Below, one piece after another: positions 36,367-46,855 of a DNA stretch of 64,000 nucleotides (the first letter of the stretch is position 1; each line of letters starts with the position of its first letter). The notes beneath the pieces are model-generated. The model did no database searches and was not told where the DNA came from. It was given only the letters and a program-made list of their open reading frames with translations. A program made the translations under genes and the position numbers. This stretch comes from Reticulascus tulasneorum (lineage: Eukaryota > Ascomycota > Sordariomycetes > Glomerellales > Reticulascaceae): positions 372,001 to 436,000 of the forward strand of contig LSAX01000006.1 of the NCBI GenBank assembly GCA_001557505.1, written 5' to 3'.

Positions 36367-37068
36367 ATGAAGACAATCGGCATCATCGGGGGAAGCACAG
36401 ACATAGCCACCGCCGAATACTACAGTCTGATTAACAAACATGTTCGAGAAGAGCTTGGCGGTCTACACACCGGTGAAATCATTATCAACTCTATGGATCT
36501 TGCGCGAAGCGCTCATTATGTCCACAACGAGCTGTGGGAGGAGGGTGCAGAATACCTTCACAGCAAAGCTCAGAGTCTCGAGCGAGCCGGCGTAGACTTT
36601 ATCATTTGCGTCTCCAACACGTGGCACCGGGTTTCCGATAAGTTCATGGCCGGCATTGAAGCGCCTCTTCTTCACATTGCCGAACCCACAGCTACAGCCA
36701 TCAAGGAGCAAGGTCTTCAAAAACTCGCTCTCCTGGGAACAAAAGCAACCATGTCTTCTCCATACCTGCCCGATTTGTTCGCTAATCGGTACGGGCTCGA
36801 AATCATCGTTCCAAAGAACGAGGACCAGATTCTGGTCGATAATGTCATTTTCCAGGAACTGTCCTACGCACAGTTTACCGACAGTTCTCGAAATGCGTAC
36901 CTTAGAATCATCGACGACTTGTCTTCTCGTGGTGCCCAGGGTATTATTCTAGGATGCACGGAAATTGGGCTGCTCATATCACAGGCTGACTGCCCGAATA
37001 TCCCGATATTTGACACGATGCGATTACATGCCAAGGCTGCGGCAGTAAAAGCCATCCATAGCCAGTAG
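36367..37068 (+). CDS. Aspartate/glutamate racemase-family protein
   Basis: A single-exon, 233-residue protein starting MKTIGIIGGST. Racemases of this family swap the configuration of Asp or Glu by a two-base mechanism without a cofactor, usually with two cysteines. Here the first catalytic position is Ser83 (motif VSNTWH) and the second is Cys197 (LGCTEIGLL). The well-studied E. coli enzyme YgeA has Thr83 and Cys197 at the equivalent places and acts on L-substrates, so a one-sided or non-racemase activity is possible. Other family blocks are ATAEYYSLIN, LGGLHTGEIIINSMD and LGTKATM. The length and intronless structure are like bacterial members. An upstream open stretch has no ATG, so 36367 is the start. 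It is probably cytosolic. Confidence 0.9.
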   Translation: MKTIGIIGGSTDIATAEYYSLINKHVREELGGLHTGEIIINSMDLARSAHYVHNELWEEGAEYLHSKAQSLERAGVDFIICVSNTWHRVSDKFMAGIEAPLLHIAEPTATAIKEQGLQKLALLGTKATMSSPYLPDLFANRYGLEIIVPKNEDQILVDNVIFQELSYAQFTDSSRNAYLRIIDDLSSRGAQGIILGCTEIGLLISQADCPNIPIFDTMRLHAKAAAVKAIHSQ

Positions 37069-38280
37069 CATAAAGAGTTTTAATTAAATATTGATGTCTA
37101 TAGAGACATATGTTGGTAAAAGAGTCATCTAGCCTTCCGTTTCGTATCTTCCGAGACAATGGTGCCGCTCTCTTAAGAAGCCCACCCCATGCTCTTTGCT
37201 TCCTTGATCATCCATTTCGAACTCTCACTGTACTGAGGTTGGAGTTGACGAAGCTGGACTGTAAATGACGGTATGGACTCATCTTTGACTCTGATGAAGG
37301 AATGGCCGTTGCCATTTCTGATCTTCCTTATTGTAGAGTAGTAGCCATCTGCGGAAATGCTGTAACAGAATGGTGAAATTTGCTTTTGGGGGTGCAAGGT
37401 GGAACTCAGGCTCGATTAACCCTCCGACTCACTTGGAAAAAGGGATGAATGGTTGTCACTCATGGTAGCAGGGGGCTTGTTGGCAGAGTGTGGAGAAGGA
37501 CTATTCGCGGCTCAGAGGAGATGCTTGATGCTAGTAAGGAGTCGGCGGTGAATGAGAGCAATTGGGAGGGCGAGAATAACTGAGAATGCGAGCACCTTCA
37601 TATTCAATTCCGTTCAGGCGTCTCCACACCCTGGCAGGCATCCAAAGAGGACCCCCTGAATCCAACAAAGCCAGCCCGGATACAGATGCGGAAGCAACTG
37701 GCCCCCTGCTACCGACATGCGGCAAGACCAGCTCTTACAGCAATTCGAGGTCACGCGTGAGATGGCCGGCCCCTGGCCCAAACTCCGACATATGGTGACC
37801 AGCCTCTTGGAAAATTTGGATCCAACTAAGGTTCCAGCGACAGTCCATGTGACGCAGTTTGGCTTGTCGCAGTTTGGGCTGTCGCTCTGGAGCACTCTGA
37901 CTACCATCTATTGGCACGCCCAAGCACACCCGACAAATATATCTTAAGAGTTGACCAACTGTCTACTGGAGATAATTCGACAACTCACATTATTCACTGC
38001 CATGTGTATATCTTCTAGGACCGAAAAATGGTCTAATTATTGATCTAGAAGATTGCGGCGGCTATGAACATGGGAACGTTTCCGGACCTTGGTTCCACGT
38101 TTGAACTTTTTGCGCTTCATCTAATAGTCAATAACCAGAGCACCGAACCAGCGTTCCCCACTGCTGCGTGTATTGAGGATCGTAACACTACTTTCCATGG
38201 TACGAGTGCAGTCGCCTCATTTGACCATTGTCAAGCTCGCATAATCTCATAGAGCGCCTTCAGCATCATAGCGGAGTTTC
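37069..38280. other. Gene-free stretch between racemase and adenylosuccinate lyase genes
   Basis: About 1.2 kb between convergent genes. Frames of 60-97 codons around 37530-37950 on both strands have no recognisable family and overlap one another. A small near-repeat (AGTTTGGCTTGTCGC and AGTTTGGGCTGTCGC) lies at about 37856-37885. Nothing else is seen. Confidence 0.4.
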
Positions 38281-41200
38281 TTAAACATTCAGCTGAGCCG
38301 TGGTCGCCTTCTGTATATGAGACTGGTAAGGTTGGAGTTTTTTCTCCAGGACACCACCTTTACCGCAGAAACGGTCGACGATGTCTACGGAGCGACCAAT
38401 GTAGAGGCTAGGATCTAGCATATTGTCGATCTCATCCCAGACAGGCTATATTTTACGTCAGTTATAGTATCTAAATGAGCAGCAATGAAACTCACCTTAA
38501 AGTACTCAGTCGCTTTTATTCTGTAAGCTTAAGTTAGCGATCACTCTGCCACCGTGGATCTAAGTCTATCTCGAGAAGAACGTTATGAAATAACGATGTA
38601 ACCTCCTGAGACAATCTGAAAGGGTATAGAAGCCATTCTTACCTTTCAATGAGATCGTTTTGTCCGCCTTCATTCTTAACAACATCCGATGCTTCTGGTT
38701 GGTGAAAACAAGTGAGTATACTATCCATTGTGTATTGTGGAATGTTCTATGGGGGAACGGATAGAATAAAACACCAGCTTTTGCCGATACTTACGATGAG
38801 AAATGACACGGATTTCTTCATGGGCTGTCGCCGAACAAGAGTCAGTAGAAGAGCATATAAGTTAGAATAACTTCCGAACGACGTGCCTGTCTGTCTGTTT
38901 CCTCCTTTGGCTGTGATTCGCATGATGATCTTGGATACCAGGTTAGCATTAGCGAACCAAGATATTGTGTTTACCTGCTTCATACATTTTCAGTAACCAT
39001 AAAAGGGAGCTCTTCGTGGATATGGGCCGCAATTCGCTTGGGGTAAATGACAAGGCCTTGCGACACGCGGAGTTAGCAATTGCTCTTAAATAAAGATGCC
39101 GGATTAAGAGCATGTCTTTGGACTATGAACATAATTCCCTCTTGAAACATAGTCGAGACAGAGCCTAGACTCCTGAAGTTATATTACGAAAATAAAGACT
39201 TACCATCGGTGACATTATCCATGCCAACTAGTGATTAGAAATATCTTAGTCACCCAACTTTCATTTTCAATGGATGAGAGGCACTAGTAAATTCCTTTTC
39301 ACGAATTCTAGGTGTCAACTTACTAGAAGATTGGTTAACCATGGGCCCACTCAATAAAGCACGCGAGAGTTACAGGGTATGAAACAAGAAAGAAGTTAAG
39401 AGAAAAGGGATGTTTTAGACTTACCTCAAGACTGCATCAGCAAGCAGAAACATCTCAGGGATATCAATCTTCACACTGATTAGCTCATGACCTTGTAATT
39501 CATCTTGTAACTCATCGCTTGATCAAGTGACTAGAAAGAAATGATACAGGAAAGGGTAATACTTACACGTCTGATCGCACTGTCGTCAAGTGTTCTGTAT
39601 GGTAATATCAGCATTCGTCATCTCAGATCGTTCACTAAGACATCCCAAAAACACTTCTCGGGGTAACAAAAAGGAAATTGAGCAGTATGCGAGTCACTTA
39701 CCTTTCCATCCATTGGACACTAAACGTATCCTTAAAATCGGGCGGAAGGTTAGAGAGCTTACGACCAAGTGAGGCAATGCGCTCGGATCTCATAGCTAAT
39801 CACACAACATCAATGCTCGGACTGTGCGCAAGCAATTGGCTCCTTAGAAACTCACGGTTTCGCTTATACGCCATTGCGCTACTACCTATTTGGTCCTTCT
39901 CGAAAGGTTCTTCAACCTCCTTCAGGTTAGCCTGTGGAAAAATCAGAAGTCAGTACTGCCTGTTCAGAACAGATGATAAATATGGCTACAAGGGCCTCTG
40001 GGAGTTCTTTACCAGATGGCGGATGTCAGATGTGATTTGTTGGACCTGAATTAATTGGCGTTAATGAGTGCTTTGTTGATGAGTCTATGAATGCAGTTAG
40101 ATCTATTATAACTTACAGTAGCACCGAGGCCACAGATAGCATTAGCTACGCGGAGATCGACTTTTCGCGTGTACGTCTGGGTAGAAATATCGTAGCAACT
40201 GGGGAAACCCGCTTTGTCACAAAGAAGCTTGTTCAGCTGGTCGATTTTGCCCCCATCCCCGTTGAATATCTCCTTGAAATTGAATATAATGTGAGCATCG
40301 TGAATGAAAAGAGGGCGAAGGAATGTTAAGCACATACCAGAAAACTTGCTTGGGTCCCAGTTGTCCCCTGCGCACCGCGGAACTTCAGGTTTTGCCTAAC
40401 ATATTCAATATCCTCTAGGTCCATGGCCAACTGAAATAAGAGAAGATTAGCTGTTAGTCTGTTGTGTGTGGTTGCATCCAGATCATGTGAGCTATGGTCC
40501 CCGGTATAGCTCAATTTCGGAAGAGATTGCGTATTCTTCAGCCAGGATCGCTGGAAAGGCCCATGCTATGAAGCAAGTGAATAAAAGGGACAACGACTTA
40601 CACTCTGAGCCCATGACGCAGCGCGTTTTCCAACGGTTATCTGCATAGGGAATATGTCAGTCTGAATGTACTCTCCGCATGGTGAAGGCAGCTTCCGGAT
40701 TGCGCAAACACCGTAACTTGACACCAGCAAAAATTCCGCAAATGGTTAGAATGGAGGAACTACCAGCTGAGCAGGTTGCATATGAGTGTATCCCAGCGTG
40801 GGTACATCCTTGTACTTGTCGGCAAACGAGGCCAAGTTATGAATGACCTTGGCAAGCTTCGGGAGCAGGATATCGATGGCGTCTCTCATGACTACATCAG
40901 AAAATAAGCATTGGGAGCTTGAAGAGATTGATTTGAGCCAGAGATCATTTACGGATTAATTCGGCATTGTCAGTGACATACTGATGATCGATTAGCCAGC
41001 ACATCCGAAGAAGGTTGAATAAGGTGTTGAAAGCAGAGCTATCTATCGAATAGCCAACCCAAGACATAAGTCGCAGTATTTACGCAACAGGACAATGAAT
41101 AGTTCATATACTTGCATTGTTGTCACTGGGATCTGTGTGGGCCAGGCCACGAACCAGAAATAGGAAGGAAAGCAGGGGTTGAACTCACACAAGAAGTAGC

Positions 41201-41941
41201 CCCATAGTGAATAATGCCAGCGGCAGCGGGTGCTGCGTGAGTAAAAACAAATTAGTGTCGCACTTTTCACAAGGTTGTCTGAAATATCTGGCACATTTCC
41301 AGAGGAGTGAGAGAAAGAAGGAAGAACAGTGCATCAACTTGTATTTATACCTACCAACCTGTCCAAAAGCATGGACATGGGCCATGACATCGTGGCGACG
41401 CTTCTTTTCCTCAGCGGCCGCCAGAGTAAAATCATCATCAGTGAGGGTGAGGTGTGCTCGCATCTGCTTGAGAGCCTCGTCGGTGATGAGATCTATGCCG
41501 AGCTCCTTCTCGCCTTCCGCGAGGTACAGCCAAAGCTTGCGCCATGTGCTGTGCCTGTTTCGGGCACTGAACAGCTGTTTCATCTCCGAGGAGGAATACC
41601 GGCTGTCGAGCTGCGAGGTGAGACGAGTTAGCCATGACTTCCTTTCCTTGCGTGGTCTGCGTGTCTCCTATTCTCGGATTGAACGCGCGCCATGGGCAGT
41701 CATGCGCTCGAGATTACCCCAGAATGAGCATGAAAAAGGCAAGAGGGAAATAGATGCGGCAGAAGTAGGTAACTCCCAATAATGCTCCCTTTGCCAACAG
41801 ATGTAGGATGACTGTTCATCGCGGCCAGCACTATGCGGCTCTGGCGTCGTTTGTTCATTCGACCCCCCTGCAAATCGCGGAGTATCCGGGGTAGATCCAG
41901 TATGCACTCACCGGTGTCTTGTAGGTATCATATCCGGCCAT
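38281..41941 (-). CDS. Adenylosuccinate lyase homologue with about 20 introns
   Basis: Fumarase/aspartase-superfamily enzyme that splits adenylosuccinate and SAICAR in purine synthesis. My model gives 494 residues in 21 exons (minus strand): 41941-41912, 41610-41355, 41232-41189, 40980-40953, 40891-40764, 40640-40602, 40430-40338, 40272-40117, 40045-40013, 39931-39856, 39795-39702, 39594-39567, 39468-39425, 39349-39324, 39227-39204, 39056-38986, 38929-38887, 38824-38795, 38694-38643, 38520-38496, 38445-38281. Family blocks appear in order: [41 protein letters not shown], the signature [15 protein letters not shown] and TLDDSAIRR. Nearly all donors are GTRAGT-like; the intron at 38886 uses GC. 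The 26-nt exon 14 adds about nine residues that the family does not have. The C-terminus diverges from typical fungal enzymes. It is probably a diverged paralogue of the housekeeping gene. Confidence 0.85.
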
Positions 41942-42456
41942 GATGGGCAAGTGCGAGGGAATACGATTAAAGTTCAGATAAAGGATTGAAGTCTTCGGCA
42001 AGAATGCAGAGATGGTGGTGCCTTAAGAGTAAAGGGTATTCTGTTTGAAATTTTTACATACTTAAGGTACAATGTGGTGGGGTAGCTAGTGCCCCGCCAT
42101 ATTGCTTAACAGTGGGGCATCACATAACGTACATCGCACACTTACTGCACCAGGCCATTCACGAAGAAGGAAATGCGTGCGGGTAAGTCTCAGGCAGCAT
42201 TTGTTGAGTTGCTAACTCATACAGTTCAGCCCCAATGCGTTCAGACTCGGCAGGCTCCGGATTCGATGATCGCTAACCTCTGAGCACAATGGCCCAAAAT
42301 GTAGCCCGAAGCTGGCTTCTGATTAACTGAGGGGGGACCCACTTTGAGCTTGGGCCTAGTTGCGTTTGCGGCAGGTCTAGCACTCCGCGATGTCGCTCAG
42401 ATTTACGTGGGTCTCACGATATTGCCATCCATGATTCGATAGCTTATTGACTCTTT
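41942..42456. other. Intergenic region upstream of adenylosuccinate lyase homologue
   Basis: About 0.5 kb that should hold the promoter of the lyase gene (minus strand). No motif or gene stands out. Confidence 0.4.
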
Positions 42457-42786
42457 ATGTCCAATAATCCTTCTCTAAACAACTCTCATGCTCTCATTAT
42501 TAGAAACTCGTATTGTATTGAGCGCAACTATGGCGTCCCCATACCTATCACGACTAGCTCGAGCAAGTCCTCCGCCCCTACCAGCGGCAATGGCATCGAG
42601 ACTCCATCCCCCTTCCAGTCAGGTATGACTTACAGCGGCAACAGATTCTATTTCGTCTAGGCCGGTGATAGCTGCCAGACGCTGCAGCTCGGATGCTATG
42701 TTTGCATTTCTTTGGTATGGCTACTGGAGAAGAGAATACGACTAGAATTTGGGTTTCGTATATCGTATGGTCGTAAAATCTCATAG
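42457..42786 (+). pseudogene. Relict of a LysM-domain effector gene
   Basis: The frame has three pieces typical of fungal LysM proteins: a YCIERNYGVPIP-like domain end, a Ser/Thr linker, and GNGIETPSPFQSGM followed by RFYFV and AGDSC, where a LysM domain begins. A TAG stop (42658-42660) sits between RFYFV and AGDSC. After AGDSCQT the core of the domain is missing and the frame jumps to LQLGCYVCIS, which resembles a domain's end. No intact start or signal peptide is visible. Working LysM effectors bind chitin fragments outside the cell; this copy cannot encode a complete one. The stop is the kind of change that a C-to-T mutation would cause. Confidence 0.72.
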
Positions 42787-42894
42787 CATGCTACCATAAG
42801 GGTAGATCACAATAGCCAAGTGAATATCAAACAAATGTCGTAAATATATTACCGTACTATGCTTTCATAGACACAATTACAATCATTTGCTTCG

Positions 42895-43798
42895 TCAATC
42901 TAAGTACTCGTCGTCGTCGTTGACACGATACTCCTCTGGGTTCTTCTTCGTAGCGGTAGGAGCCTTTGCACCCTCTCTTAGAATCCTCCCTTTGCAGACC
43001 TCTATCCACTCCTCTACAGAGCCCGATTTTCGGAACTCAACAAAGGTAGCAGGAAGATATTCCAGGTTCCAGAACCCGTTTTCCACCCATGTCTTTCCTA
43101 TATATTGATCGCGGACTATAGACCAGATACCCCTTCCATTTCTGTTCAAGTCTGCATATTGGAAACGGACGAAGTCTGCTAACGAATAACCGTTTGACGT
43201 ACCCCAGTAACCCTCTCGGTATCTGACGCTCTCTGAGACGGCCTTGGAGAGTATCTTAAGGCGACAGCGCCGTTGCGGTGCTTGGAAACTCTCCAGCTTA
43301 TTCTGTTCCTGAGTCGCCGATGGAACAACCAAGAATATTTTTTCAAGTGCATGGGCGTGTAAGAATATAACGTAGGGCATGTTAAGGCCCATCATTGCGA
43401 GCGGCGCTTCTATTGCAAGGTGACGGAGTTCGTGGAGTAGCACTGCATGCCGGTCCCGGGTCGAGACGACGGTGGACCAGTTGTCGGGACCCAGATAGAA
43501 GGTGTCAAGCGTCGGGTCAAAATGGCGGTACGGCACCATGCAGCCCGCGAGCTTTGACTTTTCGAAACGATACTTTTCCATGATCGAGGACGAACGCCCG
43601 CGATTCACGACAAACATGCATCAAGCGCGGGAATGGTATATCCACCAGGAAAGGCTCCGCCAGCGCTTCAGTGTGGGGTCCGTTGTTTAGCGGCCAGACG
43701 ATGCATACTTCAGGTTCTGCGTCGAACGAGACATGCGCAAATCCCCAAATCGCTTGGCGGACCTCGAGCAGGAAGTTCGTGAACTGTTCGAAAGCCAT
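42895..43798 (-). pseudogene. 2EXR-domain gene with a frameshift
   Basis: The first frame (start 43798) gives FTNFLLEVRQAIWGFAHVSF and MHVCRESRAFVL, the two halves of the fungal 2EXR domain, then runs out at 43517. The continuation of the same family, from EKYRFEKSKLAG through FDPTLDTFYLGPDNW to the end at 42895, lies in another frame that overlaps from 43617. No pair of splice sites in the overlap gives a plausible intron. The switch falls around the GGAAAAGT run near 43573-43582 (a one-base insertion or two-base deletion relative to the expected frame). It could be a true pseudogene or a homopolymer sequencing error. 2EXR proteins are of unknown function and very numerous in ascomycetes. 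Confidence 0.7.
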
Positions 43799-44658
43799 GC
43801 TAGGCTAGGTAAGATTGAGGAATGGCCTCAGTATTGTCTTGGGTGGCATCTGCGTGTTGGGTGGCGGCTAGCTATATAGGCTACTGGTTGGCTTTAAGCG
43901 GGCAGTGGCTGCCGAGTAGGATATATTTAGCTCCCATCAAGTCTTGTACGTGTCCAATCACATGCTAAGCCTGTAGTTTTCATATTGAAAGTTAGGCTTC
44001 TTAATAGAGGCTTCCATACCCTGCATATTGAGTGTCAACCACCAGAGTCTGCCCTAACAGCAGACTCATTCAGAATGACGCGGCTCTTATCCCATAGGGC
44101 ATCTAGGGCTCTTGCTATCTCGGCCGGTATCTCTGGCTTCCCCGATAATGATTTCTGTATAGCTGTGGTATGCCCACCAGGATCCTGTCCGTTCACTGGC
44201 CCAATCGCCTCGCGTTGGTTTACTGCAAGATTGAGCATCCCTACTTCTTAGCGTAATAGGCGGCCTATCACGATGTAAGACGAGAAGGGGGAAGCGTGTC
44301 TAGATTGGGAAATATTGTCATGATTTCTGTACTAGTGGGAGGGAATAGATTCTGGCGTTGTATGGGAATACTCATGTAATCACCTGTCAGACTATCGCTC
44401 TGATCGGCCACCCATACCCATTGCGCCCCGGGCTTGTTTCTGAAGGGTTTTGGCAGTAATTAGTTGGTGATTCTGGATGCCTTGTAGTTATATTAGCCGC
44501 TATTATATGTGCTGGCTGGTAATGCGGATTCGGCGAATTTATAACGAGTTTGGAGGAGGTGTCAAAGTACGCTAAGCCCAAAATATCTGTCATGAGCAAG
44601 TGGGGCTGCTTTTGGCACCCCATTTAAAAGGTAGGTAGTCCGACCTCCTCTGGTATTA
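43799..44658. other. Gene-free stretch between 2EXR relict and OrsD-type gene
   Basis: About 0.86 kb. Overlapping open frames on both strands near 43985-44251 have some protein-like composition but no family that I can name. No repeats or RNA genes seen. Confidence 0.4.
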
Positions 44659-46463
44659 ATGATGCGACATGACCAGACTTGTTCCACATTTCAAGACGTT
44701 ATCATTCATCTCCAAATGCCGACGGCAGTGCCTCCAACGACCCTGGCTCAAGAGCCAGAGGATCTTCTGCATTATCTCTCACCTTACAGAGTAATAGTAT
44801 GCACATCGTGCAAATATGCAATTCAACCCAAGGCAATCGCACGACATCTCAAAGAGATACATCGGATAAACAGCTCAGACCGCCAAAGGTTCCTGCAATA
44901 CATACAGAAATTCGAGCTTGCGGAGCATGAGCTCGTGATGCAATATAAACCTAGCCAGTTCCCTGTTCCGTTGCTGCCCGTCCACCGCGGACTGCAGTGT
45001 AGATCCGAAAATTGCCCCTACCTCTGTGTGACAGAGAAACGCATGAAACATCATTGGCTTTCTACTCATAGGAGACCAGGACGCGTGGCCATTGACTGGC
45101 AAGCCGCCTCACTTCAGACATTCTTCATGGGGAATCTGTTGCGGTACTTCACAAGCACGCTATCAGGAACGGCTACCGCAAGGGTTACATCTCATATTGC
45201 TACTAAGAATCGAACCGAGGAGAGGACGGTATGCAATCGATTCAACTTTCAGTGACCATGACTAACCAGAGCCGCACGAACAGCCTCCTGACGCCATCCC
45301 GCCCTCTCCAAGCTCCACAAATTCGCCGAGGACTCTCAACGAATCAGACAGTTTGCTGATGCAGTTCTTCATCACCCATACATGGAAAACACTTACAGCC
45401 AGTGAGAACACGCGGCATATGTGGCACGTTACGGTTCCACAGCTTGCGTACCGACATGAATTTCTGATGCACGCTCTCCTAGCCTGTACCGCACTCCACA
45501 TGGCCCATCTCAATCCAGATCAGCATTCGGAACTGACGATTAGAGCCATAAAGCATCAGGAATATGCTTTGCCCTTGTTCCGTGCGGCGGTTTCCAGCCT
45601 GGAAAGCGAGACTTGTGATGCCGTTTACATATTCGCCCTCCTGATGGGTGTTACTGCTTTGGCCTCAGATGAGCGGGTACTCATTGGTGGGGAACTAGAG
45701 GACAGGCTGCCAAGTTGGCTCTTCTTCATTCGAAGTGGATGTGAGTACCGGTCCTTTCCCGTTAACCTTTAACCTTGCTCTTATGAGACGTGCCCAGGAG
45801 CTATTGAACAAGTTCTGCTGCTCGAAAAGCAATGAAAGCCCTAAACTACCATTCATAGTCCCGAGGGTTCATTAGAATCTACATCGCTAACTTGGTAATT
45901 TTGCAGGTACTATGCTCTGCGATGTCTGGGATCGAATCGGGACAGGGCCTATCAAATGCCTTGTCGAGTCTTGGGATACACTGACAGAACTGTCCAAATT
46001 CCCTCAACAGCTACTGCTCGATAATCTCCTGGCGATTCCTCTCGACGACTGGTCCGAAGAGGTACGAGTGGCATACGCGGATTCTGCCCTCGCACTGGCA
46101 CGTAACTTCTCCTTCATGCACGCGCCGGACGACAAAATCACCCCTTTGGATGTAATTCGGTTTTGGCCGATCAATAATTCTGTCGAATACACAGAGCTGC
46201 TGAGCAATTGGCATCCGGGGGCCTTGGTTCTTCTGGCGCATTACTGCATCGTGTTGCATCGGGAGGAATTGAGGAGCTGGTATCTTAAGGGAAGAGCCGC
46301 AAGCATGCTTTCCACGATCGTGCGGCGACTCGATCCCAAATGGCATGAATATATCGAATGGCCATTGCGCGAGGTTGAACGTGGGCCATCAAAGTCGGAA
46401 CGTCCTGCCTCTTTTCCCACCAACTCAAGAGTGGACGCACTAACGAGAACCGGGTTCGATTGA
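44659..46463 (+). CDS. OrsD-type zinc-finger domain joined to a fungal transcription-factor domain
   Basis: A 531-residue protein in three exons (44659-45228, 45272-45740, 45907-46463), all in frame. Residues about 35-170 match the OrsD (DUF3505) domain: VCTSCKYAIQPKAIARHLKEIH, a C-x2-C...H-x4-H finger-like unit, then QCRSENCPYLC with KHHWLSTH, and QTFFMGNLLRYF. After a Pro/Ser linker, residues about 225-525 resemble the fungal-specific transcription factor domain of the sterol-uptake-control type: WKTLTASENTRHMWHVTVPQLA, HEFLMHALLACTALHMAHL, YALPLFRAAV and WHEYIEWPL. It is probably nuclear. A downstream ATG at 44716 is an alternative start. The target genes are unknown. Confidence 0.83.
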
Positions 46464-46855
46464 GGCACGGCACAGGCGAGTGCACCAATGAAATTGGGGG
46501 TCGGCACCAGCAATTTATGGGGCCAGGGAAGCCCCGTGGCTGCGCCGGACCCACAAGTATTGGCCAACTAAAACAAGGGACGGCACCGTCTGCGGCTCAC
46601 CACCAAGCAGGCATCAAGGCATGCTTGCTAATATGCACATCCGAAATTATATGTCACAGGTGCTCATTGTCCACAGATCGAGTTCGAACCATTTCCATTC
46701 ACAAGCTCTAAGGTTGAATTGCTAAGCAACCATGTCACCTTTTCACCATCATATAACCCTCCCCTCGCTATCGGATCCTCAAATTCAGCGTCACTCCTCC
46801 CGCATCTTCTCTCGTGCCATCCTTAACCTCTCCATCGCAACGACGTATATCGACC
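46464..46855. other. Intergenic region upstream of SDR gene
   Basis: About 0.39 kb. The last 100 bases are pyrimidine-rich, as in many fungal leaders. No gene or repeat recognised. Confidence 0.45.

Noticed and set aside
37531..37947. Overlapping open frames on both strands
   Set aside because: They overlap one another, have no domain or signal peptide, and the composition on each strand looks like chance in GC-balanced DNA.
36367..41941. Racemase and extra adenylosuccinate lyase as parts of the NRPS cluster (for example a resistance copy)
   Set aside because: They are 24-29 kb from the synthetase with many unrelated genes between. No sequence evidence links them.
43985..44251. Pair of opposing open frames of 67-88 codons
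   Set aside because: The composition is somewhat protein-like, but I could not match a family or find supporting splice sites.
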